Positions 42,000 through 53,210 of a DNA stretch of 64,000 nt are shown one piece after another; within the stretch, counting starts at the first letter, position 1; each line of letters opens with the position of its first letter. The notes below the pieces were generated by a model. It was not told the origin of the DNA and did not search any database. It was given only the letters and a program-made list of their open reading frames with translations. The position numbers and the translations under genes were made by a program. Origin of the DNA: Pseudoips prasinana (taxonomy: Eukaryota > Arthropoda > Insecta > Lepidoptera > Nolidae); contig OX621255.1 of NCBI GenBank assembly GCA_951640165.1, positions 7,316,001 through 7,380,000 on the forward strand, written 5' to 3'.

Positions 42000-42780
42000 A
42001 TGGATCCCCTGTCCATCCATGTTAAGTGTCTTGTGAAGTCTCGTGATGTCTTCTTCTAACATTAGCTATAATTGATTTCTTGAGCGATGACAACATCTTG
42101 ACATCATGCGAGTTGATAGAGTTTTGGCGCCAATGCGGAAAAAAATGCATCGAGTCATGATGCATGTTCCATTTTTAAAAACTAGTGTAAATGCGTGTTT
42201 TTATGTGTAAATATGGTAGATTTTTGGACATAACATCTTCGACAACGTATACAAGTGTGAGGAAAGTGCCATATTGCCGTGAATTGTGATTTTCTGTGTT
42301 GAATCTAAAACTCCATAGAAGCCTCTAGTAAAGTCTCCACTGCTTTACTGGAGTAGGGCAAGGACTATGCCTTGACTGTGACGGACATTGATTAAATGAC
42401 GAAAACCATGAAATATAATACTGAAGATGGCTCATAAGGCCGAAGAAGCCGGGGCTGAAAAACCAGATATAAAAAAATTTATAACGCTAATGCCAATTGT
42501 TTTTTTACATTTGATTTTCCCTCGATTTTTCTGATTGACGTAGAACGTTTAAATTGCTATTTGTTTTGAATAGCTTTCTCATTTGGCTGAGTCCCTATAA
42601 GTATCTGCATCACTTATTACAGCGTAAATACAATACAATATTAAATTGTAGATGCTCCACAAGATTATCATATATTATTTGTTTGAATTGTCGAAGAAAT
42701 TAACAACAAATTAGAGGGAATTAATATTATTTATAACTTGACAGATACCATGACAGTCAGAAATGTATCAAAATAGTTCT
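42000..42780. other. Interval without a recognised gene
   Basis: A short GGATGGATGGATCC-like inverted segment (41994-42025) is followed by mixed sequence. AGATGGCTCATAAGGCCGAA is low-copy as far as I can see here. Confidence 0.35.
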
Positions 42781-42789
42781 TGTATGAAT

Positions 42790-42965
42790 ATGCACACGGG
42801 CGCAGCGGCTAAGACAGTCGTCGCGCCGTGTTCGTGTCGCGGGTTCGAGTCCAGCGCCGGACAACTATTTGCGTGACCCATAAATAGTTGTCTGAGTCTG
42901 GATGTAATTTGTGTCCGTCTATTATATGTTTGTAAAGTACCCCGCGACACAGGGATTTTAAAAAG
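42790..42965 (+). repeat. tRNA-derived SINE, family C
   Basis: Head GGGCGCAGCGGCTAAGACAG, box B GCGGGTTCGAGTCCAGC (42838-42854), body GGACAACTATTTGCGTGACC and GTCTGAGTCTGGATGTAATT, and a tail with GTAAAGTACCCCGCGACACA. Complete counterpart of 345-478. Confidence 0.65.
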
Positions 42966-43014
42966 GGGTTGTCATTAAAAAAAAAATATTACATGGAATT
43001 ATACAACATCACAT

Positions 43015-43195
43015 CCTACTAATATTATAAAGGCGAAAGTTTGTGAGTGTGTGACTGTGTGAGTGTGTATGTATGTATGTTGCTTCTTCACGTCTAAACG
43101 GCTGAAGCGATTTCAATAAAATTTGCTATGGAATTAGCTGACACCCTAGATTAACACATAGGCTATAATTTATAAAGTTTAATGCGGGTTGTTTA
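43015..43195 (+). repeat. Dispersed repeat, short variant, 3' end missing
   Basis: CTACTAATATTATAAAGGCG, GTTGCTTCTTCACGTCTAAA, CGGCTGAAGCGATTTCAATA, stopping at TTTAATGCGGGTTG without the usual CTAGT end. Confidence 0.7.
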
Positions 43196-43349
43196 TAAAT
43201 ATTTACACCACTAACATTGAAAAGTGGATATTGCTAGAAATTGTTAAGAAATTCAACTTTTAAAGACGGAGGTTATAAATAAGATCGCATTCTATTTGTA
43301 AAAAAAAACCAGCATAATAAATACCGCCTTCCTTAAAAGACTTTTTTTA

Positions 43350-43939
43350 GGGTTCCGTAGCCAAATGGCAAAAAACGAAACCCTTATAGATTCGTCATGT
43401 CTGTCTGTCTGTCCGTCCGTATGTCACAGCCACTTTTTTCCGAAACTATAAGAGCTGTACTACTGAAACTTAGTAAGTAGATGTATTCTGTGAACCGCAT
43501 TAAGATTTTTACACAAAAATATAAAAAGAACATATATTTTGGGGGGTCGCCATACATAGAACTGAAACTCAAAAAAATTTTTTTCATCGTACCCATACAT
43601 GTGGGGTGTTTATGGATAGGTCTTCAAAAATGATATTGAGGTTTCTAATATCATTTTTTTCTTAACTGAATAGTTTGCGCGAGAGACACTTCCAAAGTGG
43701 TAAAATGAGTGTCCCCCCCCCTCTAACTTCTAAAATAAGAGAATGATAAAACTAAAAAAATATATAATGTACATTACCATAAAAACTAACAACGAAAATT
43801 GGTTTGAACGAGATCTAGCTAGTAGTTTTTTTTTAATACGTCATAAACCGCAATTTGCTTTTATTTAATCAACTGAAATACATAATTGCTGCTATGGAAC
43901 CCTTCATGTGCGAGTCCGACTCGCACTTGGCCGGTTTTT
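43350..43939 (+). repeat. Dispersed repeat GGGTTCCGTAGCC...GGCCGG
   Basis: Starts GGGTTCCGTAGCCAAATGGC with a (CTGT)n run at 43400, and ends GGAACCCTTCATGTGCGAGT, CCGACTCGCACTTGGCCGGT, T6. I recognise this pair of ends as a repeat common in Lepidoptera. The minus-strand frame 43384-43596 in it is not a gene. Class not determined. Confidence 0.65.
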
Positions 43940-44775
43940 TAAATAAAGCCGGAGTAATTGCGTAACATATTACGCGATTTCTCCAAATCACTTTCGGAAT
44001 GGAATATTCGAATTCGGAATGGTGCCTTATAAGATATGTTTCAATTGGCTGTTATACTGAAAACTTGGGGTCGGTATATATTTTTAAACAGTGATTATCT
44101 TTTAGTGCGAAGCTAAACTCAAGAAAGAACTTACTTTAAAAACTAAGTTCGTAATATTCAAAGTTAAAGAAAATAATAATAACAGGGACATACACAACGT
44201 CATCTAGCCCAAACTAAGGAAAGCTTGTAATATGGATATACATAATTATTTAAACTAAAGTTCGCACTGGTGCGTAATAAAATAATAAACCATTGGTGTT
44301 CTATTGTCAAAGACTATAGACATTAAAGACAAATAATATATAATCTGTTCTCATTTTTTACACTCAGTTTGTCATTCATTCTCTATATGCGATGTCTAAC
44401 CTCTGTCGTCAAAAACACGTTCATGTATGGCTCTGAGAAGATAAGCACATAGTTCATAGTTAGGTTAAGCTTACTATACACAAACGTACTCTCTCATGTG
44501 CATGCAGAGTTCACCTGTAAGTGATTATTACACTACTGCTATATTTATTCGTATGTTAATTACATCTAAGTCAGTGTATATAATTGTTGGTGAACCTATA
44601 ATAATAAATAAATAAATAAATTCTTAGATTGTAATAATTTTATTAAAATAAACTTTACTCACATTATCATGCTTTTAACAGACTAAAAGAACGTGCATAG
44701 TGTGTGTAATGGTTTTTATTAATATAATTTATTTCTAATGTTTATTATAGAAAAGTATTAGCTTTCTCCACTCCT
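43940..44775. other. AT-rich interval, nothing recognised
   Basis: Contains an AATAAATAAATAAATAAA tail near 44602-44621, the likely 3' end of an otherwise unrecognised retroelement. Confidence 0.4.
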
Positions 44776-44779
44776 CCAT

Positions 44780-45010
44780 ATGAAGTTAAAATTTTTAATG
44801 TTCCGAATTTCATACCCCGTCGCACAATTTTTGTGCAAAGGGGTACAAATGTTTGTTTTACGTATTAATAATATATTAATCGGTCACTGTACATCCAAGT
44901 GCATATTCAAGAAGTGTCTAAATAATATCTATTCAATAATACAAAAACAAAATCTACAAGAAAAGAAAAGCCGAAAATACAAATCGTATAAAATTTTTGA
45001 TAAACTATGA
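44780..45010 (+). CDS. Small ORF, unrecognised, 76 aa
   Basis: ATG at 44780 opens MKLKFLMFRISYPVAQFLCK… ending SRKYKSYKIFDKL. It has a hydrophobic, cysteine-containing first half and a very basic end (QEKKSRKYKSYK). There is no domain that I know, no neighbouring gene, and its base composition does not differ from the background. The basic end could be the tail of a decayed LINE protein. Probably not a functional gene. Confidence 0.15.
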   Translation: MKLKFLMFRISYPVAQFLCKGVQMFVLRINNILIGHCTSKCIFKKCLNNIYSIIQKQNLQEKKSRKYKSYKIFDKL

Positions 45011-45014
45011 CGAG

Positions 45015-46015
45015 CAGTTTAAATATGCATAGGGTCTTCTACCGTTGCACCTTATTAAGTCAGGTATTTTCGAACCACTGCACGTAAGTAAGCTGCAATT
45101 CTAAAGAATTTTTAACGATCTACTTCCAGTTCCGCCTGGGTTGCCTTGATACATTTTGCGTTACGATAATCTTTAGTATGGCATAAAGTCTCATACGGGA
45201 AAATATGGTAAAAACGTTGAATGGTACCAACTTAAATTTGGAGCCTCCAAAAGCGAGGTGCACTAGCTAAAGGAAGGAAGTAACCCTTCTAAATCCATTT
45301 GTGACACCGGTTGAGAATCCTGGATATGAATTACATTTATTTAAGGGTGGTAGCAAGGGAATTCTAAATCTGCCCGTCTGTATCGTTTTTAGCTTAACGC
45401 AGAGCGCTTACCACGGATTGGTAGAGGGTGCTGGTTCGAGACCCGCCGGAAGATGAAATTTCTGATTTCCCACTTTTGAGATAAGATTTAAGCGTTGCAT
45501 TGTGAACGTAAACTGTGAAATTGTATAAAATTAAAAAAATATGGTTTACTGCGACTGATTTGAAGGTCTCATATTAGACTTCAGACTCAGGTCAGCTGTA
45601 GGAAGGAAAACTTGTTCAGAAAGAAGATCACAAATGGAACTAATATGGGTTGTGCGTGATTTTAATCTAGAACCCTTTGTTATAGGTCAAACCCAATAAC
45701 TTTTTCCTGAATCGGGAGACTTTGAGTAATCTAATTACACTTACACATTTTACTTACCACCTACGACCATAATTCGCTAACAATAGGCGTCATATAATGC
45801 ATTAATAAACATACCTAGTATAAAAGAAAGTGTCTGTCACTGTCAATGTTAAAATCCCGAACGTCACCAATACGATGCGTTTTATTTTCTCATCGATACG
45901 GAACACCCTTTGATATCGTGCCCTAGCACCTACATGCTGGAGGATTTAATATCCTGCCTAGATTGCGAGTCTACGTAAAATTTTTCCACCGTAGCTGAAT
46001 TCCAATCGGCAGCCA
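45015..46015. other. Interval without a recognised gene
   Basis: Only a box-B-like GCTGGTTCGAGACCCGCC at 45429-45446 stands out, with no matching box A at the right distance that I can support. Confidence 0.4.
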
Positions 46016-46020
46016 TTGTA

Positions 46021-46155
46021 CAGACGCCAGCACATCCAGCTACCCTAATCTGTCAAAATTATTTAATAGATTTTCAACTTTATCACATAAGCATAAGGTT
46101 CACTTTCAATTGGGGAAATTTGACAGATTTGGGTAGCTTGATGTGCTGGCGTCTG
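46021..46155 (+). mobile_element. 135-bp palindromic MITE, copy 3 (complete, TA on both sides)
   Basis: Flanked by TA at 46019-46020 and 46156-46157. Left end CAGACGCCAGCACATCCAGC, right end the reverse complement of CAGACGCCAGCACATCAAGC. The arms are about 40 bp and interrupted mainly by a central AACTTTATCACATAAGCATA. The TA duplication fits a Tc1/mariner-type transposase supplied in trans. Reference copy for the family. Confidence 0.9.
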
Positions 46156-46295
46156 TACATTGGGGCGCGTTCTATTCCTATTAGTGGTCTACTTCTATTA
46201 TTCTGGGAATCAAATGTAAAATTGTTTCAGGTCATTTGAAGAACAATCTCATTCAAGCATTATATAATAATTATTTTCACACACTATTTATGCTT

Positions 46296-46395
46296 TCATT
46301 CAAAGGATCTGTATAACAGAATAGAGGTGATGGTGTGTGGGCGGACGTCTATTTCCACTCGCATTATCATGATCCAATGAAATCGGGAATTCCGA
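46296..46395 (+). repeat. Dispersed repeat, paired with 36.59 kb
   Basis: AGAGGTGATGGTGTGTGGGC and GGACGTCTATTTCCACTCGC, as described for 36.59 kb. Confidence 0.5.
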
Positions 46396-46529
46396 CTAAG
46401 GAAAGATTGGATTCATGGTTTTTAGTAGATTTTATCTACCTACCGGCGAGCATGTATGAAGTATATAATTACAGAAAACGAGGCAAACAAGGTGTGCAAG
46501 GATCGTGACAAATGAAAATCCGTTGTCTC

Positions 46530-46570
46530 TGCCTACCCGTCTGGGAAACAGGCGTGAGTCTATGTATGTA
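46530..46570 (+). repeat. SINE-type 3' end (TATG tail)
   Basis: CTCTGCCTACCCGTCTGGGA, AACAGGCGTGAGTCTATGTA, TGTATG. Same end as at 36.48-36.52 kb. Confidence 0.45.
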
Positions 46571-46844
46571 TGTTTACGATTACCCTCCGATTTACAGAGT
46601 AAAGGGCAGTCTAATCCAAACTAAGCAGTATACATATAAGGTGTAAACAAGTTATCACCAAATATCAAATCATATTACTCATGCCTATTGTACTAAGAAA
46701 ATCGAAAAACATAATTCGCGGTGATAAATCCAATCCGACCGTTTTGTTATTTCGTAATTTTAAATTGGTAAACCTATTCATAATACCTTTACTGATTTAA
46801 AATTATTAAACCAAAACCACTCAATAGCACTAAACTTCTTACAG

Positions 46845-47045
46845 TGGTGGGCAAGTCTTGCCTCTCCCATACCTAGCATGCCTAGCATGAACCTGTGTTA
46901 CGGGTAGGTCAAGATAGGCTCGACCAAACTTTACGGGGAGGTTCTCATAACGCACCGATGATCTTGTGAGGTTCGCTCGAAGCCGCCGGATGCGGATATC
47001 GCAAGACTGGCAATTGTGGAGATCCTTGGCTTTGGCTAATATGGT
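46845..47045 (+). pseudogene. RTE-like LINE C-terminal remnant
   Basis: GAAGCCGCCGGATGCGGATA, TCGCAAGACTGGCAATTGTG and GAGATCCTTGGC correspond to AAAGCTGCTGGATGCGGGCA at 49.38 kb and ACTGGCAATTGTGGAGATCT at 63.23 kb. Frame broken. Confidence 0.45.
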
Positions 47046-47483
47046 AAATATGATAACGTAGGTTTTAATAGTACCTCTAATTTGGCGCGCTTATCATTTG
47101 AGAATGTTATATGTTTGGCAATTAATTGTTGCTTTTAAATTGATTTTGATCATTCCTATTAATAAGAAAGACGAGATGAAATAGACCCGTATACAATTTT
47201 CTTATATATTATGTATCTTATTTGATATTATCCTAGATTTTTAACAAATTTCATAGCAGATTAGATTCGATTGTATATCGGTGTTACCCAACACGACACT
47301 TTTCCTGTCTAAATTGAACAAAAATAACAAAATCGGTTGAATATATGAGAGGAAACATTTAGTCCTTTAAAAAAATTATACGTTGGTATTGGTAGCGCAG
47401 AGAAATCGCATAACATGTATACAAAAAAACATAGTGTCATATCCAAATCCAGCATTTAACCGATTGTAGCAGCTTAGTATGTA

Positions 47484-47617
47484 CAGACGCCAGCACATCC
47501 AGCTACCCCAATCTGTCAAATCTCTTTTATAGATTTTCAAGTTTATCACACAAGCATAAGGTCCACTTTCAATTGGGGAAATTTGACAGATTGGGGTAGC
47601 TTGAGGTGCTGGCGCTG
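47484..47617 (+). mobile_element. 135-bp palindromic MITE, copy 4
   Basis: TA at 47482-47483 and 47618-47619. Ends CAGACGCCAGCACATCCAGC and AGGTGCTGGCGCTG; one base is missing near the right terminus (GGCGCTG for GGCGTCTG). Confidence 0.88.
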
Positions 47618-47719
47618 TACATGTGAAGGTACTGTTTACTTATATATATTGTTTACAAAGTAAATGCATGTCATCCAGAAATATAACGAAATATAAATGT
47701 TGATCTAAGCCAATCGTAT

Positions 47720-48000
47720 TTCTTAACAGGGTCTAACCCTTCCACACAATTGCCGCTGTAAGTGTAACTCTTTTGGGCAAGGATCATGGAGCTTAAAGTC
47801 TTTTCCCGCAGCGAAAAGGCTTTAAGCTGTGAGGCTCAGCTTGCTTTCTGGACTCTAAACTGTCTTGGATTCTACGAGTTTTCTTACAAAGTTGTAGGAG
47901 AAGTTAGAAAAGTGGATTCTTTTTCTGCAGTGCAAAGCGGGATACATAATTTGATTTTATGAAGGGCTTAACCTCAGAAAAAGCCTTTTAAATTAGGATC
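47720..48000 (-). pseudogene. R1-like LINE 3' UTR remnant
   Basis: Plus-strand text AAACTGTCTTGGATTCTACG, GGAGAAGTTAGAAAAGTGGA, GTGCAAAGCGGGATACATAA follows the same order as 9765-9890 in the truncated R1-like element (TAACTGTCTTGGATCCCGCA, GGAGGAGTTAGAAAATGAAT, GAGCAAAGCGGGAGACAGAA). No coding part is left. Confidence 0.5.
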
Positions 48001-48114
48001 TAAAACAAAACACGGATATTGTAAAAAACATTTTCATTCATTAAACATTATGATTCCTTTAGTTCGCCGTAAACAAGCAATAAGGAGGTCCTATTCTGTG
48101 AGTTGTAATAATAA

Positions 48115-48452
48115 CTAGCTGTGCCCCGCGGTGTTACTCGCGTTAAATTTTATGAATTTTCTTTGCTATAAACCTCCCGGAGCCCGAGACCTTTCCAACG
48201 AATGCAAAACCGTGGAAATCGGTTCGTGCGTTCTGGAGTTATAGCGTCAGGGAGGAAAACCCGACTTATTTTTATATAGTAGACTAGCTGTGCCCCGCGG
48301 TGTTACCCGCGTTAAATTGTATAATTTTTGTTTGCTATAAACCTCACGGAGCCCGAGACCTTTCCAACGAACGCCAACCGTGGAAATCGGTTCGTGCGTT
48401 CTGGAGTTATAGCGTCAGGAAGGAAAACCCGACTTATTTTTATATAGTAGAG
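48115..48452 (-). repeat. Two tandem 169-bp dispersed repeats
   Basis: Units at 48115-48283 and 48284-48452 both run CTAGCTGTGCCCCGCGGTGT … TTTGCTATAAACCTC … GGAAATCGGTTCGTGCGTTC … TTATTTTTATATAGTAGA. They differ at only a few positions. The CTAGCTGTGCCCCGCGG end is shared with the longer variants. Confidence 0.9.
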
Positions 48453-48639
48453 ATAGGAATGGCAAGATTGTGTAACACTTATATATTTTCCTGGTTACCA
48501 AAGGATCGGTATAATTAAGAACTCATATTGTAAACTCCATATTGTCTAACATAGTGTTGCTTCTGTTTAGCCAAATAAATACACTTTTATATATGATGGA
48601 CTACGTAATTAAGCCGTTCATTTTATCATACGAATCACG

Positions 48640-48915
48640 TCTACTGCTAGACGAAAACGCAACTCCATCGTGGAAATCTTTTGGGGGCATTTTGTCCAGC
48701 ATTTTACGTCATTCGGCTGACATGTTCCATACTCTCCCACTACTGGACATAGGCCTCCCCAAAAGGTTTTTATGACGTTGCCATTTAGAGGGGTTTGCCT
48801 TAGTCACCACGCTTGCCATGCGAGTTGGTGACCACAGTTGGGTGGTAGTAAACAGCAGGCACTGCTGCCCGACTACCTGGTGTATCCTCAGTCGCCTTTG
48901 ACACCACACCCATGA
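48640..48915 (-). pseudogene. RTE-like LINE 3' end, minus
   Basis: Plus-strand text CTCCCACTACTGGACATAGG, CCTCCCCAAAAGG is the reversed end of RTE-like LINEs (…GGCCTATGTCCAGTAGTGGG). CGCTTGCCATGCGAGTTGGT and GGGTGGTAGTAAACAGCAGG continue its 3' UTR. Confidence 0.55.
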
Positions 48916-48944
48916 TTATACACATCAATTTCTTTTTTCTTGTA

Positions 48945-49202
48945 GGTAATATAATATCTAGGGACAATGTCACACAGATCATCCTAGCCCCAAACGAAGC
49001 AAAGCTTGTACTATGGGTACCAGGCGACGATATACATACTTATATAGATAGATAAATACTTAAATACATAGAAAACATCCATGACTCAGAAACAAATATT
49101 CGTGCTCATCACACAAATATTTGCACTTACCGGTATTCGAACCGTCCTCGTCCACCAGCTTCGTAGGCAGGAGCACTACAAACTAGGCTACGGTGACCGT
49201 CG
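48945..49202 (-). repeat. tRNA-derived SINE, family B, minus
   Basis: Reverse complement of ACGGTCACCGTAGCCTAGTT … GCTTTGCTTCGTTTGGGGC … GATCTGTGTGACATTGTCCC. Box B is damaged (GGTTCGAATACC). Confidence 0.85.
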
Positions 49203-49258
49203 TTAATTATCATTTCCAAAAATCTATACAAATAAATCAAATTGAAGTATATGTTTGG

Positions 49259-49480
49259 TATATAAAAATAAATGTCCAGGAACTCAGAAAAGTTCTCAAG
49301 TGGCGATCACGAATCGGAAAACTCAGCGTGGGCAGGCCCCCTACAAGGTGGCTTGACGATCTTGCAACGGTCGCTGAAAGCTGCTGGATGCGGGCACCGC
49401 AGGATGGACTATCGTGGTGACCTTTGGGGGAGGCCTTTGTCCAGCAGTGGACGTCATTGGCTGATATGATGATGAAGATG
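49259..49480 (+). pseudogene. RTE-like LINE C-terminus and 3' end
   Basis: The frame gives LRKVLKWRSRIGKLSVGR, PPTRWLDDLATVAESCWM and ends shortly after. GGGGGAGGCCTTTGTCCAGC, AGTGGACGTCATTGGCTGAT and (ATGATGA)n follow, the usual 3' end. The RT core is absent. Confidence 0.65.
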
Positions 49481-49574
49481 GTGATATCAATATAATAGCT
49501 TTGTTCTAAATTACTACGAAAGTTAATACGGTAAGAACTCGACGAGTAATATAAAGTACCACGCCATGCCATAA

Positions 49575-49660
49575 TCTGGGAGACATTCCCTAGGGTCGTA
49601 TTCTACGCCCTCCGTTGGATAAAATGGGATTGCAATATTCCTTGGCATCAGCCCACACAA
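49575..49660 (-). repeat. RTE-like LINE-associated block, third copy
   Basis: GGGAGACATTCCCTAGGGTC, GTATTCTACGCCCTCC, as at 21.2 and 33.1 kb (GATATTCCCTCGGGTCGACT, TCTACGCCCCCC). Short. Confidence 0.5.
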
Positions 49661-49699
49661 CACCGTAGGCCATTAGTACAACAGAATTCATAGATATTC

Positions 49700-50570
49700 T
49701 TACACAGTGGTTTTCCGAAAAATCGTATAAAGGACTCCTACTATATGAAGGCCTATAATAGAATACATAAATAAATATCTCAGAGCAATTAATAGCGAGT
49801 GGGTGCACAAAGTTGCGGAAAACTGGCAAAGTGGAACGTGATGATTGGCAAGAGTAATAATATTGGCAGAATACAGTTTCGTGAAAAATGTAGGTGTGGA
49901 ATTCTTAGTAAATCATGTTTTTCACTCAGATATTATGAATTCAGATTCGTGGAAAGCCCACGCCAAGTCTTAGTAACAAATTAATTTCATGTAGTAGTTA
50001 TATTTTTCCCTGCTTCGTAATTTATTTTGATATTAAGTTATTTATTTATACAAAGGCCAGTTTTAGAATACAATGAAATGTATTCAAAACGAGTTGGATA
50101 TGTAAAATATAGCTCCTACGCTACGTAGCTTTTTAATCACAAACTTTTGTAGTTGGTCGTATCTCCTTAATTCAGCAGTGAATACAGCCTCCTTTTACGG
50201 CTCGATTAAAAGGTAAGTTTGTTTCAATGAATTATTAGTTTTTTTATATATGAAAAGACGTTTATTCTAAGTTACAAGATGGTAACAAAATCTCAGTACC
50301 AGAAGACAGACAAAAATTCGTAGTCGTCTCAAAGCGTTAAATAAAAAAAGGTGAGGCTTGCGCAGGAGACGCTCCGTCCTTTGGCCAATCCTCTTGTCCT
50401 CGATTGGTCAACGCATACATGCCGATAGATAGCCAACTTCACATGGCTAGTTTTCTTTCGTGTGCCATCAGATGGACCAGACGGTAACTTATTTAATTGA
50501 ATCTAATAATTGAATCTGATAATATGCATATGGCTCACCTAAAGGTCAGTAGTTGCCGTAACCTATCGTC
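49700..50570. other. Interval without a recognised gene
   Basis: Moderately GC-richer near 50360-50470 (GAGGCTTGCGCAGGAGACGC). No repeat family or coding signal could be assigned. Confidence 0.35.
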
Positions 50571-50574
50571 GATT

Positions 50575-50610
50575 ACTCAATACTCAATATACATATATTG
50601 AGTATTGAGT
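50575..50610. repeat. Perfect 16-bp inverted repeat
   Basis: ACTCAATACTCAATAT (50575-50590) and its reverse complement (50595-50610) are separated by ACAT. Each arm is itself a CTCAATA direct repeat. Confidence 0.9.
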
Positions 50611-50689
50611 TACAATAATAATGGCTGTAGATCGGCCATGGCCTAGTGTTTTCTATACCCTTATTCTCATGAATGATGGAACAGATAGT

Positions 50690-50830
50690 TGACATGATCG
50701 GCACGAGTTCAGGTAGAGGACTGACGCCTTTACGTGCCGTCCGAGGCACGAAGGTAAAACACCGCCGCCGTCTTCCAGATTCAGAGCTGATCCTGAAATA
50801 ATAGTAACTCACAGATCATCTATTCTCATC
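50690..50830 (-). repeat. SINE family D fragment, minus
   Basis: CTGACGCCTTTACGTGCCGT, CCGAGGCACG is the reverse of the D-body segment CGTGCCTCGGAGAGCGTGTA, AACCCGTCGG at 23.88 kb. Confidence 0.5.
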
Positions 50831-51097
50831 ATCTACGGTTGCATACGTTACTGCTATACCAATGAGACAATCTGTAAGTAAGACTTTATTATATATAATA
50901 AATATATTGGGGCATCTAACACGCTATAATCAACAAAGTGCCTGTACCATGACAAGCAGACAATTGATAATCATACTTATATATTACTTAATACATACAT
51001 AATATATATAAATTAAACTCGTAAACTTCCTATTGCATTAATCGGCCCTATCGGAAAGGCTATCGCTAAATCTTAGCTTAATTGGTAAAGTAGTTTT

Positions 51098-51280
51098 AGA
51101 TTTTTTTTTATATCAGAGGGTGACAAACGATCAAGTGGGTCAACTGATGGTAAGTGATCACCGCCGCCCATGGACACTCGCAACACCAGAGGTATCGCGG
51201 GTGCGTTGCCGGCCTTTAAAAGTCAGCAAACAAGTGTTGCTGACTCTTCCCTCCACCCAAATGATGCTCTTTGAGCGAAT
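51098..51280 (-). pseudogene. LINE 3' UTR fragment (CR1/Jockey type), minus
   Basis: ATATCAGAGGGTGACAAACG, GGTAAGTGATCACCGCCGCC, CATGGACACTCGCAACACCA and GGTGCGTTGCCGGCCTTTAA. Close to 20.08-20.26 kb. Confidence 0.65.
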
Positions 51281-51284
51281 AAAA

Positions 51285-51780
51285 TAAATAATAAAATAAA
51301 TAAAAAGGTTTTTATTCACGTAGTTTTTAAAAAAGCGCTTGTAAATAGTCAGAACATGTTTGTAGTAATACAGTTATTATTTCTAGTTACTTATTACAGA
51401 TATTTAGGTAGTACACGGAATGTTAAAACATTTATACAATTTATTTTATAATGGTAGTGACATTTAGTATGCTATGCCCTACCTCTACTAAATATCATGT
51501 TAAAGGACTGGATGAAGGAGTCGCTTTTGTGTTCCACAAATGGTGGTATATAAATTATACACACTATTTTATTATATATTGAATATTAAAGAGCTTACAG
51601 ATCAACCATTTCCGTGTTCATGGTAATCCCGTGAGACATGTTCGCCTAAACTAATAGAAAGTTGTAATTGACCTCCGCCTTTGTCAGCCGACAGTAATCA
51701 TCTAACAGACGGGGAATACTGTAACAATCGCCGCACTGTGAGCTACGAGACGTACAATGTCCGGGATTTCAAAGGGATTT
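51285..51780. other. AT-rich interval, possible reversed LINE tail
   Basis: AAATAATAAAATAAATAAAA with GGTTTTTATTCACGTAG after it reads, reversed, as CTACGTGAATAAAAACC plus tail, a LINE-like end. No coding trace. Confidence 0.3.
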
Positions 51781-51787
51781 ATAATTA

Positions 51788-52110
51788 ACTAGCCGTGCCC
51801 CGCGGTTTTACCCGCGTTAAATTTTATAACTTATTACAGCTCTGCCCCCGTAAGTGATAGCGTGATAATATGTAGCCTATATGTTGACCCGACCTCTTAG
51901 TAATATTCATGCAAAATTTTAAATAATTCCATGTAGTACTTTTTGAGTTTAGCCCGGACATACATACAGACAAACAGACACACAGACAAAAATTCTAAAA
52001 ACTATATCTTTGGCTTCGACTTCGATTGTAGTTTACGCCCCAAATATCCTTTTAAAAAAATATTCAATGTACAGTTTTGACTTTCCTACGATTTTATTAT
52101 ATGTATAGAT
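51788..52110 (-). repeat. Dispersed GCGGG...CTAGT repeat, 320-bp variant, minus
   Basis: CTAGCCGTGCCCCGCGGTTT, TGATAGCGTGATAATATGTA, GGCTTCGACTTCGATTGTAG and the end TTTTATTATATGTATAGAT. Very similar to 40.11-40.44 kb. Confidence 0.8.
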
Positions 52111-52117
52111 AAATAAA

Positions 52118-52369
52118 TAATATCCTGTAACATTATTGACGTACGGCCATCTGATCCCAAACTAAACAGAGCTTGTACTATTGTAACCAGATAACTGATA
52201 CCTACTACATATACTACTTTTGTAAATACATACTTGAATAGATAATTAAACCCAGACTCAGGTCAAACAGACATGTTCATGCACACAAATATCTGTTCTG
52301 GGCGGGAATCGAACCCACATCCTTCGGCGTGAAAGGCATGTATCTAACAACCATGCCAACCGGTCCGTC
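52118..52369 (-). repeat. tRNA-derived SINE, family A, minus
   Basis: Reverse complement carries GACCGGTTGGCATGGTTGTT (box A region) and GTGGGTTCGATTCCCGCCC (box B). The tail shows TTATCTGGTTACAATAGTAC and GATCAGATGGCCGTACGTCA. Confidence 0.75.
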
Positions 52370-52429
52370 AAATATATATATCTATACATATTCCTCCACA
52401 ACAGGAGAAATATTTTAATGGCTTGAATT

Positions 52430-52855
52430 GTCAAAACACCTCTTGTTTTGCAAAATGGTGGACGTCGACGCGTGGTAGGCCCAAACGGAGATGGCATGAT
52501 TTATTTATTATAATAGATACATCATCAACTTAACACTAAACATTTGAAGATGACAAGTTATTGAGTTTAAGGTGTTAAATCTCTACAGATGTATACAACA
52601 TTCATAAAAAAATAGTCACAAAATATACTAAACACAAAAAAGAAACAATACTTAATACTAATGCAAATTAAACTTAACCTAAAAATAAACATTTAAATTT
52701 GGATAAAAGTAAAAACAGAGAAACGTAGTAACATAAAAATTTTAACTAAAGACATGATGACCGGAACACATTTTGTAACGTCTGGCTTGAGGGAGGCCGT
52801 GAGGGAAATCTTCAAATCTAAGTGGGACAGAGATACAAGCACAAAAAAATATGAA
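52430..52855 (+). pseudogene. RTE-like LINE C-terminal remnant, split
   Basis: AAAATGGTGGACGTCGACGC and AGGCCCAAACGGAGATGGCA (52452-52497) match the 40.79-kb remnant. The expected continuation (ACATGATGACC… GTCTGGCTTGAGGGAGGCC … GGGACAGAGATACAAGC) appears only at 52752-52840, so about 250 bp of AT-rich sequence has been inserted. Confidence 0.45.
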
Positions 52856-52859
52856 AAAT

Positions 52860-53154
52860 ATCAACTCGTTTACTATTGACTAATACTAATTGAAAAGTGT
52901 TACTACTAAAATACATAATTTTTAAAGATAATTTACTATACGATTATTAATAGGATTTAGCTGTATTTTTGAAATTGTAATTTAACCAATGATGTAAATT
53001 ATGCATTCCGACATGAATATTAAATTTTATTCCTTTGTAACACTATTTGACATTGTATATTTGACATATTAATTATTCAATTCATTGACTATCTTGACAT
53101 TATTGCATTTGTTAATTTTAGTCATTATTGCTATGAATTAAATTTATTCATCAG
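52860..53154. other. AT-rich flank of the 53-kb LINE
   Basis: Nothing recognised. Confidence 0.45.
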
Positions 53155-53210
53155 TCGCAGCGCAGACGCGTTGGTGTAATGTTGTGAACGGTGACTCATC
53201 GCGAGGAACA

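Noticed and set aside
49237..49572. 111-codon minus-strand ORF
   Set aside because: Antisense of the RTE-like C-terminal remnant at 49.26-49.48 kb.
50200..50500. LTR-like region near GAGGCTTGCGCAGGAGACGC
   Set aside because: No TG…CA termini, primer-binding site or second copy could be found.
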